Source: Saccharothrix sp. (GTDB lineage Bacteria; Actinomycetota; Actinomycetes; Mycobacteriales; Pseudonocardiaceae). Taken from it: a DNA stretch of 64,000 bases. The notes beneath the pieces are model-generated. The model was not told where the DNA came from, made no database searches, and worked only from the letters and a program-made list of their open reading frames with translations. Position numbers and translations under genes: made by a program. Every line of letters starts with the position of its first letter. Within the stretch, counting starts at the first letter, position 1. This document shows, one piece after another, positions 24,501-32,709 of the stretch. Where the stretch lies: assembly GCF_031180885.1 (NCBI RefSeq), contig NZ_JAPSLK010000013.1:121794-185793 (forward strand), written 5' to 3'.

Positions 24501-26813
24501 GACGTACAGGCGCAGCTTGCCCGCGGCGGCGTCGTGCACACCCGCCAGGTGCGTCCAGACGCCGACCTGCGGCATGGCCAGCGAATTCGCCTCCGAGGCG
24601 CGCCCGTCGGCACCCGGCATGGAGAACTGCCAGGACCGCGGGGAGTGGTCGTACTTCAACGCGAACCCGCTGTGGATCGGGCCGTCCTGGCTGACCGCCG
24701 TCGCCCAGTCCTCCGCCTTGTCCAGTTTCACCCACGCCATCGCGGTGAAGCTGCCGAACGTCCCTGCGGCGGTCTTCGGTGCGACGGGCGTCGTGGTCGC
24801 CGCGTGGGAGGTGACGCCGTCGAGGCGCACCGCGCCGGTGCTCCCGCCGAGCCGGTCACGGGTGGAGGTCACCGGCCCCGAGATGGCGGCGTGGTACGCC
24901 GAAGTCGAACTGTCCTGCAACGCGCCGGTGGTGACCGAGTCCGCCTTCCACCACGCGTAGGCGGTGTTCGACGGCACGGGGGCCACGCTGAACAGGTAGG
25001 TGCTCACCGGGCCTTCGTTGCCGGCGCGGTCGACGCCCACCACCGAGACCGCGTGCGACGCGCGCCCCGGGATCAGCCGGGGGGTGTCGGGCGTGTAGGT
25101 GACGGTGGCCTTGCCGCCGGGCGCGTCGGCCTCCACGACGGAGCCGCGCGACGGCGGGTTCTTGCCGATGCCGTACCGGAAGCGGACGATGTCGCGGTCG
25201 CCGCCGGCGTCGAGGGTGAACCGGCCCGGCGTGAAGACCCGCGCGCCCGGGGTGGGGTGCGGCGGGTACTCGGGCGAGGTCACGGTCGGCGCGGCGGTGG
25301 GCTTGGTGAGGTCGACGGTGAACCGGCACCACGGCTTGTCGTCGCCGGCGTCCGCGTGGTCCACGGCGGTCACGCCGAAGGAGTAGGTGACGCCGTCGCG
25401 CAAGGCTTGCGGGACGGTGACCTTGACGGGACCGGGTGGCGTGTCGGTGCTCGTCGCGGTGGACACCGAGGTCGGCGGGCCCCCGGTCTCCTCCCACCAG
25501 CGGAAGACGCCGCGCGGCTGGCTGTGCCCCCGCTCGACGTCGGCGTCGTGGATCGTGGCCGACAGCGTGGGGTTCGGGGTGTTGACGACGATGTCGCTTC
25601 CGCAGGGGGTCCCGTTCACCGCGAGGTCGGAGGCGCGGTCGGGCACCGTGTTGTAGGTGATGTCCAGCGTCAGCACCGCGTACTTGTGGCCCAGCTCGGG
25701 CACCTTGCGGTCGAGGAACTCCTTGGCGCCGTAGGAGTCCGCGTCCTCCCGGGCCTTCAACGCGATGGTCGTCGTCGCCCACCCGCCGGCGGCGGCCTCG
25801 ACGGCGAGGTCGCGCACGTCGAAACCGATCGGCCCGTCCTTGCAGGCGACGGGGTCGTAGCCGTGGGCGGAGGCGACCTCGGCGGCCTTGCGCAGGAACG
25901 GGGTGCTGTCGCCCCACGTGGTGGCCGGGCTGATCGTGCCGATGTGCCACAGCTCGACCGGGGACGGCGTGCACGAGTCCGACCACCACTCGTGGATCTT
26001 CAGCTGCGCCGCCAGGACGTGCTTGCCCGCGACCGGGGCGGTGTTCATCTCGAAGTACGACCGGTAGCGCAGCGGGTCGCCCGGTTTGCGGCCGACGCGG
26101 GGGATGTGCGTCGAGTCCCAGTAGGCGGCCTTCGCGCCGGTCTGGGTGTTGTGGGACAACAACATCCAGTGCAGCTTGTCGCCGAGCTCCGGGCCGGTCA
26201 GCGTGACGGGGTAGGCGGTGGCCGGGTCGTCCAGCGCCGCGGCCTCGGCGCGGCCGGTCACGGGCCGTCCGCCCAGGGTCAGCCCGCGCAGCCGCGGGTC
26301 GCGCGCCGCCGCCGCGTCCCGCACCACCACCGCGTCGGTGAACCCGGCGGCGGTGGCGGTCAGCTTGAGGTCGACGCCCGGCAGGACGTCCCGGTAGGTC
26401 GCGGTGTCGGCCGCGAGTTCCGGCGCGGGCAGCGGCCCCGGCCAGTCCAGGGCCGCCGCGCCCGCCCGCGCCAGCGGGACGTCCCCGCCGCCGGAGAACG
26501 CCACCGGCACGGCGGAGACCTTCGGGCCGACGGTCCCGTCCGGCCGCGCCACCAGCGTCGTGTCGATCGGCGCCCAACCCGCGCCGGTCCGCGCCCGCAC
26601 CGGCCGGTTGTGCAGGGTGGCGGTGAACGAGCCGTCCGCGTTGGCGACCACCTCCGCGTCCGGCGCGCCCAGCGCGTCCACCGGCACCGGCCGGCCGGTC
26701 CGCCGGGCCTGCGCCGAGGCGGACTCCTCGGCCGACAGCGGCGCGGGACCGGCCGCGCCCGTCACCACCACCAGGCCGAGGACGAGCGCCGCGACCACGA
26801 GGACGGCCCGCAT
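18600..26813 (-). CDS. Giant secreted protein: DNRLRE, three LamG and twelve P-domains
   Basis: 2,737 residues. Signal peptide (MRAVLVVAALVLGLVVVTG), then an RHS-associated N-terminal segment, a DNRLRE domain (about 208-390: LLSHNTQTGAKAAYWDSTHI, then ATTTIALKAREDADSYGAKE), two fibronectin-like units (390-600) and three LamG/concanavalin-like jellyrolls (about 613-1275: GSFTAMAWVKLDKAEDWATA and equivalents). Residues 1281-2737 are twelve P/Homo-B-type domains, most with HPNRGDLxLxLxAPDGT, LLED, NGxWxLRV and IDSWSL. They form a higher-order repeat of three domain types (GSxF..., FANG..., RVENG...) present three times, roughly 1.1 kb per unit. P-domains normally follow subtilisin or metalloprotease domains; none is here, so an adhesive scaffold is more likely. 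The ATG overlaps the RHS1 stop (TGATG), so the two are co-translated. Confidence 0.88.
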   Translation of the reverse strand: MRAVLVVAALVLGLVVVTGAAGPAPLSAEESASAQARRTGRPVPVDALGAPDAEVVANADGSFTATLHNRPVRARTGAGWAPIDTTLVARPDGTVGPKVSAVPVAFSGGGDVPLARAGAAALDWPGPLPAPELAADTATYRDVLPGVDLKLTATAAGFTDAVVVRDAAAARDPRLRGLTLGGRPVTGRAEAAALDDPATAYPVTLTGPELGDKLHWMLLSHNTQTGAKAAYWDSTHIPRVGRKPGDPLRYRSYFEMNTAPVAGKHVLAAQLKIHEWWSDSCTPSPVELWHIGTISPATTWGDSTPFLRKAAEVASAHGYDPVACKDGPIGFDVRDLAVEAAAGGWATTTIALKAREDADSYGAKEFLDRKVPELGHKYAVLTLDITYNTVPDRASDLAVNGTPCGSDIVVNTPNPTLSATIHDADVERGHSQPRGVFRWWEETGGPPTSVSTATSTDTPPGPVKVTVPQALRDGVTYSFGVTAVDHADAGDDKPWCRFTVDLTKPTAAPTVTSPEYPPHPTPGARVFTPGRFTLDAGGDRDIVRFRYGIGKNPPSRGSVVEADAPGGKATVTYTPDTPRLIPGRASHAVSVVGVDRAGNEGPVSTYLFSVAPVPSNTAYAWWKADSVTTGALQDSSTSAYHAAISGPVTSTRDRLGGSTGAVRLDGVTSHAATTTPVAPKTAAGTFGSFTAMAWVKLDKAEDWATAVSQDGPIHSGFALKYDHSPRSWQFSMPGADGRASEANSLAMPQVGVWTHLAGVHDAAAGKLRLYVNGRLAGEADHTSTWYAGGPTAVGRAKHNGVFDEFWPGDLDDVQVYPWAAAEVEVRSRMGTAPAFGPNGKWELNEGTGRTSADVSTNGGNTLALENGASWATGRTGTGGALRFDGQDGHAHTAGPVAPKTADNTLGSFTVTAWVKLDELTDRATAVSQDGQRDSGFALGYSPDPRGWSFGMNAADADGGTDDDRLIADATPQTGVWTHLAAVYDHGAGTITLYVNAKPVKSVARRSTWYPTGALQVGRGKNDGRLTDHWPGEVDEVELTPTAMSAAQVDAAMAGPSFDEGGRWALNDNTTDATGHGHTLALWHGASWTSSRPDSSGRFDSGLRLDGAQGHAYTAGPVVRPDAGFTVAAWVKLDAVDRSQTVVGQDGTRVSGFRLHYDKASNAWAFTVAGDTRDGGTVPDGVVRGTTTPRAGDWTHLAGVYDQTARVLRLFVNGRLQATTPYTSVARADLGVSIGRARNNGDWADFLAGVVDEVELRPAALTAEGVFRISGLPVPSATESQPTRIEDVATAESAVVVNGLTPDMTSTLEVHVEITHTYRGDLVLRLVAPDATEYLLEDLTGGGDVDDLTKTYRLNASGELVNGTWKLRVEDRVLGDTGTIVKWSISAPVTDQPVTAAPWPRIVGSGFTVGNNTTTERSVTVAGIPGNAPTNLTVTIDKTWSWASDLKVTLVSPDNRELLLHDPAVPRPPESDSCGRPTDTYDIKRTYVVNAATMPANGVWKLRFKHTSSSGAPTVTAWSLSAPINLVASGTAPNTKFANPADVTIDGYHTSSYAHACGVPGTAAQDVRVNVDVRHPDRGDLRLELHAPDGVATYLLEDFPDDDSGDNVRKTYTVPGVAQLPNGDWALRVVDWSGEYVGVINEWSVQVLPAAHASPEPTWKAESTTDVPIVDDGWTTSPITVDKLAGMAPKVWKVTVDIKHTHRGDLALYLEAPDGTGYLLEDLTATGDVDDLAKTYTVNASSEIANGVWKLKVLDAVWGDVGHIDSWSLSVPDFRPVRTDLRAPIADLGTATSPLVVANTPGNAPNGMLVHAAITHAKPEQLVVTLLAPDGTEYVLHNRKPVLPPVFAVDATTKPLNGTWTLRAQDAAAGEAGVLELWGLVLAPAVAWPERKGSAFKVDGPTSPATGTSSVRVGGIAGNAPADLRVTVETSYHWASELKIALVAPDGTAYTLFDRGAALPRTFTVNVSGEVANGLWTLSVQRNSGSGTVDITSWGLWSPVNQQATPPGPVTKFANGTDRALPDDGWSSGYSAAWVSGVPGTAAKDLRVVVDVKHPNRGDLKLELRAPDGAATYPLEDVPDGDTGDDLFKTYTVRGVAQVVNGSWELVVTDTAQGNTGTIDGWSVQLLPTPQAALPAGWRVENGTDVAILDYGVVESSITVSGLGGMAPKDWAVSVAIRHTYAGDLTLHLVAPDGTAYLLEEFAGDLDDVAKTYVFNGSAELADGVWKLRVRDRVWGDVGHVDSWSLAASPAGTTAPPVAWPERKGSAFKVDGTTSGVRGTSSVRVAGVPDTAPADLRLTLATSYYWVSELKIALTAPDGTSYVVFDHGSKLPGTFTLNVSAEVANGLWTLSVQRDSSSGTVDITSWSLWSPVNQQATPPGPVTKFANGADVAIPDDGWSTAESAVQVTGLPGNAPTALRVSVDLKHPNRGDLALHLVAPDGTAYLLEDFPNADTGDNVFRSYVVNGSAETAGGSWRLRVADFATGNTGTIDGWSLHFAGIVLVPPGSRFENAADVPVPDNGVAESTVSIAGVTGPAPAGLKVDVVVRHAQRGDLVLSLIAPDGTGYPLEDLTGSGNGDDVVTQYAVNASAELANGTWRLRVADTAAGDVGVIDSWSLTFPAPTKYHTTADVAIPDDGSAATSIVPVTRIGPAPVDLRVVVDVKHPNRGDLVLELLAPDGSAFLLEDVPDGDTGDDVRKTYWVDASAEQAAGGWALRVRDTVRGGSGVIDAWSLQFGAE

Positions 26814-29800
26814 CACTTCCTCTTCTTCTTGCTGCTGCCGCTCTTGCTCGCCTTGACCTTCTTGGCCTTGGACTTCGACTTGCCCTTCTTCTTGTCCTTG
26901 TCCTTCTTGGCCTTGTCCTTCTTCTTGTCCTTGCCCTTCTTCTTGTCCTTGTAGAGGCCGGGCGGGTTGTAGCCCTTCACCATGCCGGGCTTGGTGTCCT
27001 TGACGCACGGGTTCCACGGCTTGCAGCGGTCGTACTCCCACAGGTCGCGGACCTCTATGTCGCCGGCGCCGAAGTTGTCCATGTAGTCGCCCGAGCCGCC
27101 GTCGTCGTCGTGGACGATCTGCGTCTTGCCCGACCACGACTTGTCCGGCTGCGACGGGCCGGTGGGCGGCGGCGTCGTCGGGATGCCCGGGAAGGACGGC
27201 GTGGTGTCGCCCGGCGGGTTCGTGTACCCGGGTGGGACCTTCGGCGACCACCCGCCCGAATCGCTCGCGGTCGAGGCGGTGTCGACCCCGCCGTGGGCGG
27301 TGTAGAGCCCGGCCTGGCCCGTGTCGCCGCCGGCCCGGAAGGCCGTCACCGCGCTGTCCCACGTGGGCGGCGCGGGCTCGGTCACGTGCTCGGCGGACAG
27401 GCCCGTCGCGTCGGTGTGGCTGACCGGCGAGTTGCCCGCGTAGGCGTAGCCCTGGAGCTGCTGCGGGTCCTCGGCGTTGAGGATCGGGTCGACCGACAGG
27501 AACGCGCCCAGCACCGGGTCGTACTCGCGCGCGCCCAGGTGGGTCAGGCCGGTCGAGGCGTCGACCGTGCCGCCGACGAAGCCCCGCTCCCCCGGCCAGG
27601 CCGGGACCGCGCCGCGCGGTTCGCCGTAGGGGAACTGCCGGCGGGCGGTGACGGCCAGGTCGTCGCCGTCGACCGCGACCGACGCGGTCCCGGCGTGGTC
27701 GTCGGCGAGCCAGCTCACGCCCGCCTCGGTGCGGACCGCGACCGGCGTCCCCGCCACGGCGTAGTGCCGCGTCGCCGACAGCGCGCCGGTGGCCGCGTCC
27801 AGCCGCAGGTCGGTGTCGCCCAGGTAGAGCGTCGTGCCGGTCGGGTCGCGCCGGATCAGCCGGTTGCCGTCGGCGTCGTACTCGAACGACGTCACCGCGG
27901 TCCCGGCGGTCACGCTCGCCAACCGGCCCTCGGCGTTCCAGGACAACGACTGCCCCGGCCGGGTCACGGTGTTCCCGGCGGCGTCGTAGCCGTAACCGTC
28001 CACACGCGACCCTTCGGTCACGCTCGCGACGCGGTGTGCGGCCGGGTACGCGTACTCGCGGACCGCGTCCCCGGCCGCCGCGTGCCGCACCTCGCGGGTG
28101 CGGTTGCCCGCCTTGTCGTAGCCGTAGGAGTGCCAGTACGGCGCGGGGCCGCCCAGCGCGGCCGTGCTCGGCCCGGCCGCGCAGTCCGCGGCCGTCCACG
28201 CCTCCACCAGGCGCTGGAACGAGTCGGAGCGGAAGCACTGGGCGTCACCGGACACCGCGTCGGCGGTGGAGACGACGTTGCCCTCCGCGTCGTAGGCGAC
28301 GGTCACGTCGGCCGCCGATTCCCCGTTCTCCAGCACCGTCGACAGGCCGGTGAGCCGGCTGGTCGCCTCGTCGTAGGCGTAGAGCCGCACGACCCGCCCG
28401 CCCAGGACGCGGTGGCTCACCTGGCCCGTGGCCGAGTAGCCCGTGTCCGCGACGTACGGCGCGAGGTCGGAGGTCACCGTGGCCACCTGGCCCAGCGCGG
28501 TGCGGCCGGTGACCAGCGTCTCCGCCGGCAGGCCACCCGCGGCCGGCAGCGTCGTCGCGCTCACCCGGCCGACCGCGTCGTAGTCCACTGTGGACTCGTA
28601 GCGGCCGGCGAGCCGCCCTTCGCGCTCGGGGACCGTCACGGCGCTGCCGGTCGGCAGGCCGTGGTCGTTGTAGCCCAGGACGTCGGAGCGGTAGGCGGCG
28701 CCGTCCACGTAGCGGATCGAGGCCGCGGGCAGGCCGAGACCGCCGGGCAGGGTGTCGAAGGTCCACTCGGTGAGCCGGCGTCCGGCGGGTGACCCCTCGA
28801 ACACCCCGGTGCGCCGGTCCACCGAGTCGTAGGTGTGCGCCAGGGTGACGCCACGGGCGTCGGTGACGCTCGTCAGCCGGTCCTCGGCGTCGTAGGTCAT
28901 CGTGGCGACGCCCTTGTCCGGGTCCGCCACGCGCACCTGCCGGCCGCGCAGGTCGTAGTCGAACCGCCACGCGTTGCCGGCGGCGTCGACGACCGAGTTC
29001 CGCTTGCCCGCCTTGGTGTAGCCGTACGTCGTCGCGTGGAACTCGCCGGTCGGCGCGTCGCCGGTGTACTGCCGCAGCTCGACCAGCCGCCCGCGCACGT
29101 CGGTGATCCGCGTGGTCGGCGTGCCGCCGGCGGGCGGGTCCTCGTGCACCCGGTCACCCTCGTAGGAGTAGGTGGTGCGGTGCTTCTCGACGCCGAGCGA
29201 CCGCAGCACCTCGGCGGCGGTGCGGCCGGCGCCGTCGTACTCGACCACCTCCTGCGACGGCACGTCCTCGTCGGCCACCACCAGCAGCGCGGTGCCCGGC
29301 TCGCCGGCGTTGTGGTAGGCGGCGTTGGTGCTCGACACCCGGCCGTGCGCGTCGTACCGGGTGTCGGTGACGATCCGGCCGCCGTGCGGCGAGGGCTCCT
29401 GGGTCTGCCGCCGCCGCAGCAGGCCGTCGTACAGGGTGTGGCTGGTGGTGTACTGGCCGCCCTCCAGCCGGTGGGTGGTGACCACCGCCGGGCCGTCCGA
29501 GCGGACCAGGTACTCGTGGCGGACGGTCGGGGTCTCGGTGACCGGCCGCCCGGTGTGCCACGCCGCGGCCAGCCGGCCGAGCGGGTCGTGGGACTGGGCG
29601 CTGCGCCGGCCGTTGGCGTCCACCGTGGCCACGGTCGAGCCGCGCGCGGGGTCCAGCTCGGTGGTCGTGGTGTGCCCCAACGGGTTCGTCACCACCGTGG
29701 CCGTCACCAGGCCGGTCGGCGGTTGGTAGGCGGTCGTGGTCTTCGCGCCCAGGGCGTCGTAGGACTCGACCACCCGGCCGTGCGCGTCGTGCACCGCCCG

Positions 29801-32518
29801 TGAGGTCGTCACGTACACCGGCTGAGCGCCGTCCCAGGCGTCCAGCACCTCGGTGCGCGTCACGTCGCCCTTGGTGGGCGGCGCGTCGACCGACTCGGCG
29901 CCGTCGTAGAACGTGCGCGCGTCGGAGACCACGTCGACCGGGTTGGCGGTGGTCCCGCACGGCACACCCGCGGTCAGCACCCGGCTGGGGCGGTTGACGA
30001 TCCACGCGTCGGTGTTGCGCGCGTAGGTCGTCGTGGTGCATAGGTCGTCGTCCGGCACGGCCACGTCGCCGCGGTCGTGCACCTCTGTCACGTTGCCGTA
30101 CTGGTCGTGCTTCGTGCTGGTCTCGGACAGCCTGGTGCCGCCACCGGGCAAGGTCGTGCGCGTCTGGACCACGTCGACCCGGAGGATGCGGGCCTCCAGC
30201 GGACCGCCCTCCCGGTCGCGCACGGCCGTCGGGTCCGACAGCCACGGCTGCTGGAACTCCGCGGAGATCTCCGCGCCGGTGGCCGGGTCGCGCACGACCG
30301 TCTCCCGGGCGAACCCGGCCAGGTTGGGCTTGTCCGGCCACTTGCGCTGCTGCGAGTCCTCCACCTCGACCTTGCGGTGCGTGCCGTCGAGCAGCAGGTC
30401 GCCGTCCATGCCGCGCAGGAACAGGTGCTCGGTGAGCGTGCGCGGGCCGGCGGCGTCCCCGGTGCGCACCCGCACCTTCTGGAAGCCGCGCCACGAGCCC
30501 CACGTCTTGAACCGGCCGGGCACCAGCTCGGCCGCGTCGTACCGCCAGGACGCGGTCCCGGAGTCCACGTACTCGTAGGCGGTCACCTTGCGCGGCGCGC
30601 CGCCCACCCGGTCCACCTCGGACACCTGGGCGACGACGTACTTGTTGAACCAGCCCAGTTCCGGCGTGGACGCGCCCTGGCGCAGCCAGTACGCCGGGAA
30701 GCAGTTCTCCTCGTTGGCGTCCTGGCGGGGCAGCGCCCCGGCGGCGCAGCGGTCGTTCGAGTACTCGACCTCCGTCGTGCCGCCGATCTCGTTGTGGACG
30801 CGGGAGAGCCGCCACTTGTTCATCGGCTGGAGGCCGTCCACCGTGCCGATCCGGTTGGCCAGCAGGACGCCGTCGAACCGGACGTCCGGCAGGGTCGCGG
30901 TGCCGCCGACGTGGCCGGTGCGGGTGATCGAGCGCAGCCACAGCGTCGGGCTGGTGCGGTCGTCGGTGCCGGGGAAGACGTGGTCCAGCGTCCACGAGTC
31001 CACGTCGGCGTAACCGGCGCCGGAGCGCACCTGGGTGGTGATCTTCGCCAGTCGCCGCGCGCCCCAGAAGCTGGGTCCGGCGGCCGGGCAGTTGCCGCCG
31101 GAGCAGGCGAGGTCCCACGGCGTGTCGGGCCAGTCCGCCGGGCGCGCCGGGTCGCAGGGCGAACCGGGGATGCAGCGGGGAGCACTGGTGAACAGCACCC
31201 GGGCCGCCGGGTCGCCGCCCTCGCGCAGCCCGTAGTCGATGCGGACGAGGTGGCCGGCGCGGACGTACGGCGTGGCGTTGGCGCCCGCCCCGGAGCGGCC
31301 GTAGTGGTTGGTCTCGGTCTCGTAGTGGTAGGCGACCTGGTCGCCGTGGGTGTCGGTGACGGTGTCGAGGGTCCAGCGGTAGGCCTGGTGGCACCAGGAG
31401 TTGTCGAACGCCGGACCGTGGCACGGCTCGCCGTCGTCGTTGCCGAAGACCGGGACGGTCCACGCCGTGCCCGCCGCGCGCCCGAAGGAGTACCGCGTGC
31501 CGTCCGGGCCGGTGACCAGCCAGTGCTCGCCGTCGTTGTCCCCGTTGGCCGCGCCGGTGCGCGGCTCGACGCGCCAGCCCTCGTCGTTGGCGACCTTCCA
31601 GACGCCGCGCCCGGCGTCCCACACCAGCTCGCCGCTGACGCCCGGCAGCACGATGTGCGCGGCGTTGCGGTCCCAGCACAGGTCGGCCTTGCCCTGCTCG
31701 CCGTCCTCGGCGCACGGCTTGTAGGTGCGTTCGATGAACCCCGGCTCGTAGCCGAAACCCTCGCCCACCCAGGACGCCTGGTTGTTCGTGGACGCCGTGC
31801 GGCCGTCGACCACGCCGGAGGAGTAGGACAGGGCGATGCGCGGCGCCGGTCCGGGCGCGGGCGGCACCGGGATCGGGTGGTTCCAGGAGAAGTCACCGGA
31901 CTGCAGGCCCACCGCCCACGTGGCGGACGGCGCGAGAGAGGTCGGCGCGAAGCTGCCCGCCTCGCCGGTCGTCCCGGAGGTCAGGGCGTACAGCGGGGCC
32001 GGTGCGTTGATCTGGACGCCGTCCGGGCCTCTGGTCCGGCCCGTCGCCCCCGTCACGTCGACCTGGATGCGACCGGCGGCGATGTCGTTGCGCGCGGGCA
32101 GGGTCCGACCGGTGGCGACGTCCACGACCCGCAGGCGGGAGGCGTAGTCGCCGCCGAACGCGTGGCGGAAGCCCGAGTAGTCCAGCTCCACCGACACCGG
32201 CCCGGCCGACCGTCCGGCGCGGAACAGCACACCGCGTATGTTCGCCGCCTCGGCCGCGGCCCGGTCCAGCACCTCCACGCCGACGCCTTTCGCGGCGGCC
32301 TTGGGCGACCAGGCGACCTCCGGCGCGGCCGTGACCGCCTTGGCCGTCACCGCGAGCTCGGCCGGCGCGACCGCCCCCGCGTCCGTCCCCGGCACCGACC
32401 GCCCGGGCACGGGCAGGGGTGGCCACTTCACCGGCTCGGCCACGGCCGGCACAGCCACCACGGCCGACCACGCGAGCACGGCGGCCACCGCCACCGCCAG
32501 ACCTCTTCCAGCCACCAT
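26813..32518 (-). CDS. RHS1: secreted RHS/YD-repeat protein with lysine-rich tail
   Basis: 1,901 residues. Signal peptide at 1-30 (GLAVAVAAVLAWSAVVAVPA). An N-terminal beta-rich region contains VELDYSGFRHAFGGDYASRL and VGLQSGDFSWNHPIPVPP, features shared with RHS2 and RHS3. About 20 YD repeats follow (YDAHGRV, YDGAGRT, YDLRGRQV, YDAEDRL). The RHS-associated core reads GLTHLGAREYDPVLGAFLS, then LQGYAYAGNSPVSHTDATG. The variable C-terminus after the core (about 210 residues) is Gly/Pro-rich, has no recognisable toxin or Hint domain, and ends in about 45 residues that are over half lysine. RHS shells normally encapsulate a C-terminal effector. The ATG at 32518 follows GGAGGGGAAG. It is co-translated with the P-domain giant; no small immunity gene follows it. 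Confidence 0.87.
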   Translation of the reverse strand: MVAGRGLAVAVAAVLAWSAVVAVPAVAEPVKWPPLPVPGRSVPGTDAGAVAPAELAVTAKAVTAAPEVAWSPKAAAKGVGVEVLDRAAAEAANIRGVLFRAGRSAGPVSVELDYSGFRHAFGGDYASRLRVVDVATGRTLPARNDIAAGRIQVDVTGATGRTRGPDGVQINAPAPLYALTSGTTGEAGSFAPTSLAPSATWAVGLQSGDFSWNHPIPVPPAPGPAPRIALSYSSGVVDGRTASTNNQASWVGEGFGYEPGFIERTYKPCAEDGEQGKADLCWDRNAAHIVLPGVSGELVWDAGRGVWKVANDEGWRVEPRTGAANGDNDGEHWLVTGPDGTRYSFGRAAGTAWTVPVFGNDDGEPCHGPAFDNSWCHQAYRWTLDTVTDTHGDQVAYHYETETNHYGRSGAGANATPYVRAGHLVRIDYGLREGGDPAARVLFTSAPRCIPGSPCDPARPADWPDTPWDLACSGGNCPAAGPSFWGARRLAKITTQVRSGAGYADVDSWTLDHVFPGTDDRTSPTLWLRSITRTGHVGGTATLPDVRFDGVLLANRIGTVDGLQPMNKWRLSRVHNEIGGTTEVEYSNDRCAAGALPRQDANEENCFPAYWLRQGASTPELGWFNKYVVAQVSEVDRVGGAPRKVTAYEYVDSGTASWRYDAAELVPGRFKTWGSWRGFQKVRVRTGDAAGPRTLTEHLFLRGMDGDLLLDGTHRKVEVEDSQQRKWPDKPNLAGFARETVVRDPATGAEISAEFQQPWLSDPTAVRDREGGPLEARILRVDVVQTRTTLPGGGTRLSETSTKHDQYGNVTEVHDRGDVAVPDDDLCTTTTYARNTDAWIVNRPSRVLTAGVPCGTTANPVDVVSDARTFYDGAESVDAPPTKGDVTRTEVLDAWDGAQPVYVTTSRAVHDAHGRVVESYDALGAKTTTAYQPPTGLVTATVVTNPLGHTTTTELDPARGSTVATVDANGRRSAQSHDPLGRLAAAWHTGRPVTETPTVRHEYLVRSDGPAVVTTHRLEGGQYTTSHTLYDGLLRRRQTQEPSPHGGRIVTDTRYDAHGRVSSTNAAYHNAGEPGTALLVVADEDVPSQEVVEYDGAGRTAAEVLRSLGVEKHRTTYSYEGDRVHEDPPAGGTPTTRITDVRGRLVELRQYTGDAPTGEFHATTYGYTKAGKRNSVVDAAGNAWRFDYDLRGRQVRVADPDKGVATMTYDAEDRLTSVTDARGVTLAHTYDSVDRRTGVFEGSPAGRRLTEWTFDTLPGGLGLPAASIRYVDGAAYRSDVLGYNDHGLPTGSAVTVPEREGRLAGRYESTVDYDAVGRVSATTLPAAGGLPAETLVTGRTALGQVATVTSDLAPYVADTGYSATGQVSHRVLGGRVVRLYAYDEATSRLTGLSTVLENGESAADVTVAYDAEGNVVSTADAVSGDAQCFRSDSFQRLVEAWTAADCAAGPSTAALGGPAPYWHSYGYDKAGNRTREVRHAAAGDAVREYAYPAAHRVASVTEGSRVDGYGYDAAGNTVTRPGQSLSWNAEGRLASVTAGTAVTSFEYDADGNRLIRRDPTGTTLYLGDTDLRLDAATGALSATRHYAVAGTPVAVRTEAGVSWLADDHAGTASVAVDGDDLAVTARRQFPYGEPRGAVPAWPGERGFVGGTVDASTGLTHLGAREYDPVLGAFLSVDPILNAEDPQQLQGYAYAGNSPVSHTDATGLSAEHVTEPAPPTWDSAVTAFRAGGDTGQAGLYTAHGGVDTASTASDSGGWSPKVPPGYTNPPGDTTPSFPGIPTTPPPTGPSQPDKSWSGKTQIVHDDDGGSGDYMDNFGAGDIEVRDLWEYDRCKPWNPCVKDTKPGMVKGYNPPGLYKDKKKGKDKKKDKAKKDKDKKKGKSKSKAKKVKASKSGSSKKKRK

Positions 32519-32619
32519 GCGGCTTCCCCTCCGAACGACGTCAGGACCGGGGCGCCACACCCCGGCCCTGACCGTCAATCTGCTGCGTGCGCGTTGCGTT
32601 CGAGGAGGGTTCGCGCGCT

Positions 32620-32640
32620 GTGCCGAACGAACCCGAACAC
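32620..32640. promoter_or_regulatory. Conserved RHS upstream element, copy 1
   Basis: The segment reads GTGCCGAACGAACCCGAACA on the plus strand (GTTCGG repeats on the coding strand). It lies about 102 bp upstream of RHS1 and matches elements upstream of RHS2 and RHS3, although the surrounding DNA differs. It is probably part of a shared promoter or an operator; which one cannot be decided from sequence. Confidence 0.5.
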
Positions 32641-32709
32641 CGCCGCCGCGCAGCAGCCGCTTTCGCTTTTCGCCGCGCTTCGCGCGGCGGGCTGGCTATC
32701 AGCCACGGC

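Noticed and set aside
18825..26954. Long plus-strand open frames opposite the P-domain gene
   Set aside because: Low-complexity antisense translations; the minus strand carries repeated, conserved domains in a single frame.
26814..28238. Minus-strand extension of the P-domain frame upstream of its ATG
   Set aside because: It is an alternate frame of the RHS1 3' end with Gln/Glu/Gly-rich text; the signal peptide at 26813 marks the true start.
27110..28792. Plus-strand frame over the RHS1 3' region
   Set aside because: Antisense shadow of the RHS core; no ribosome binding site or motif.
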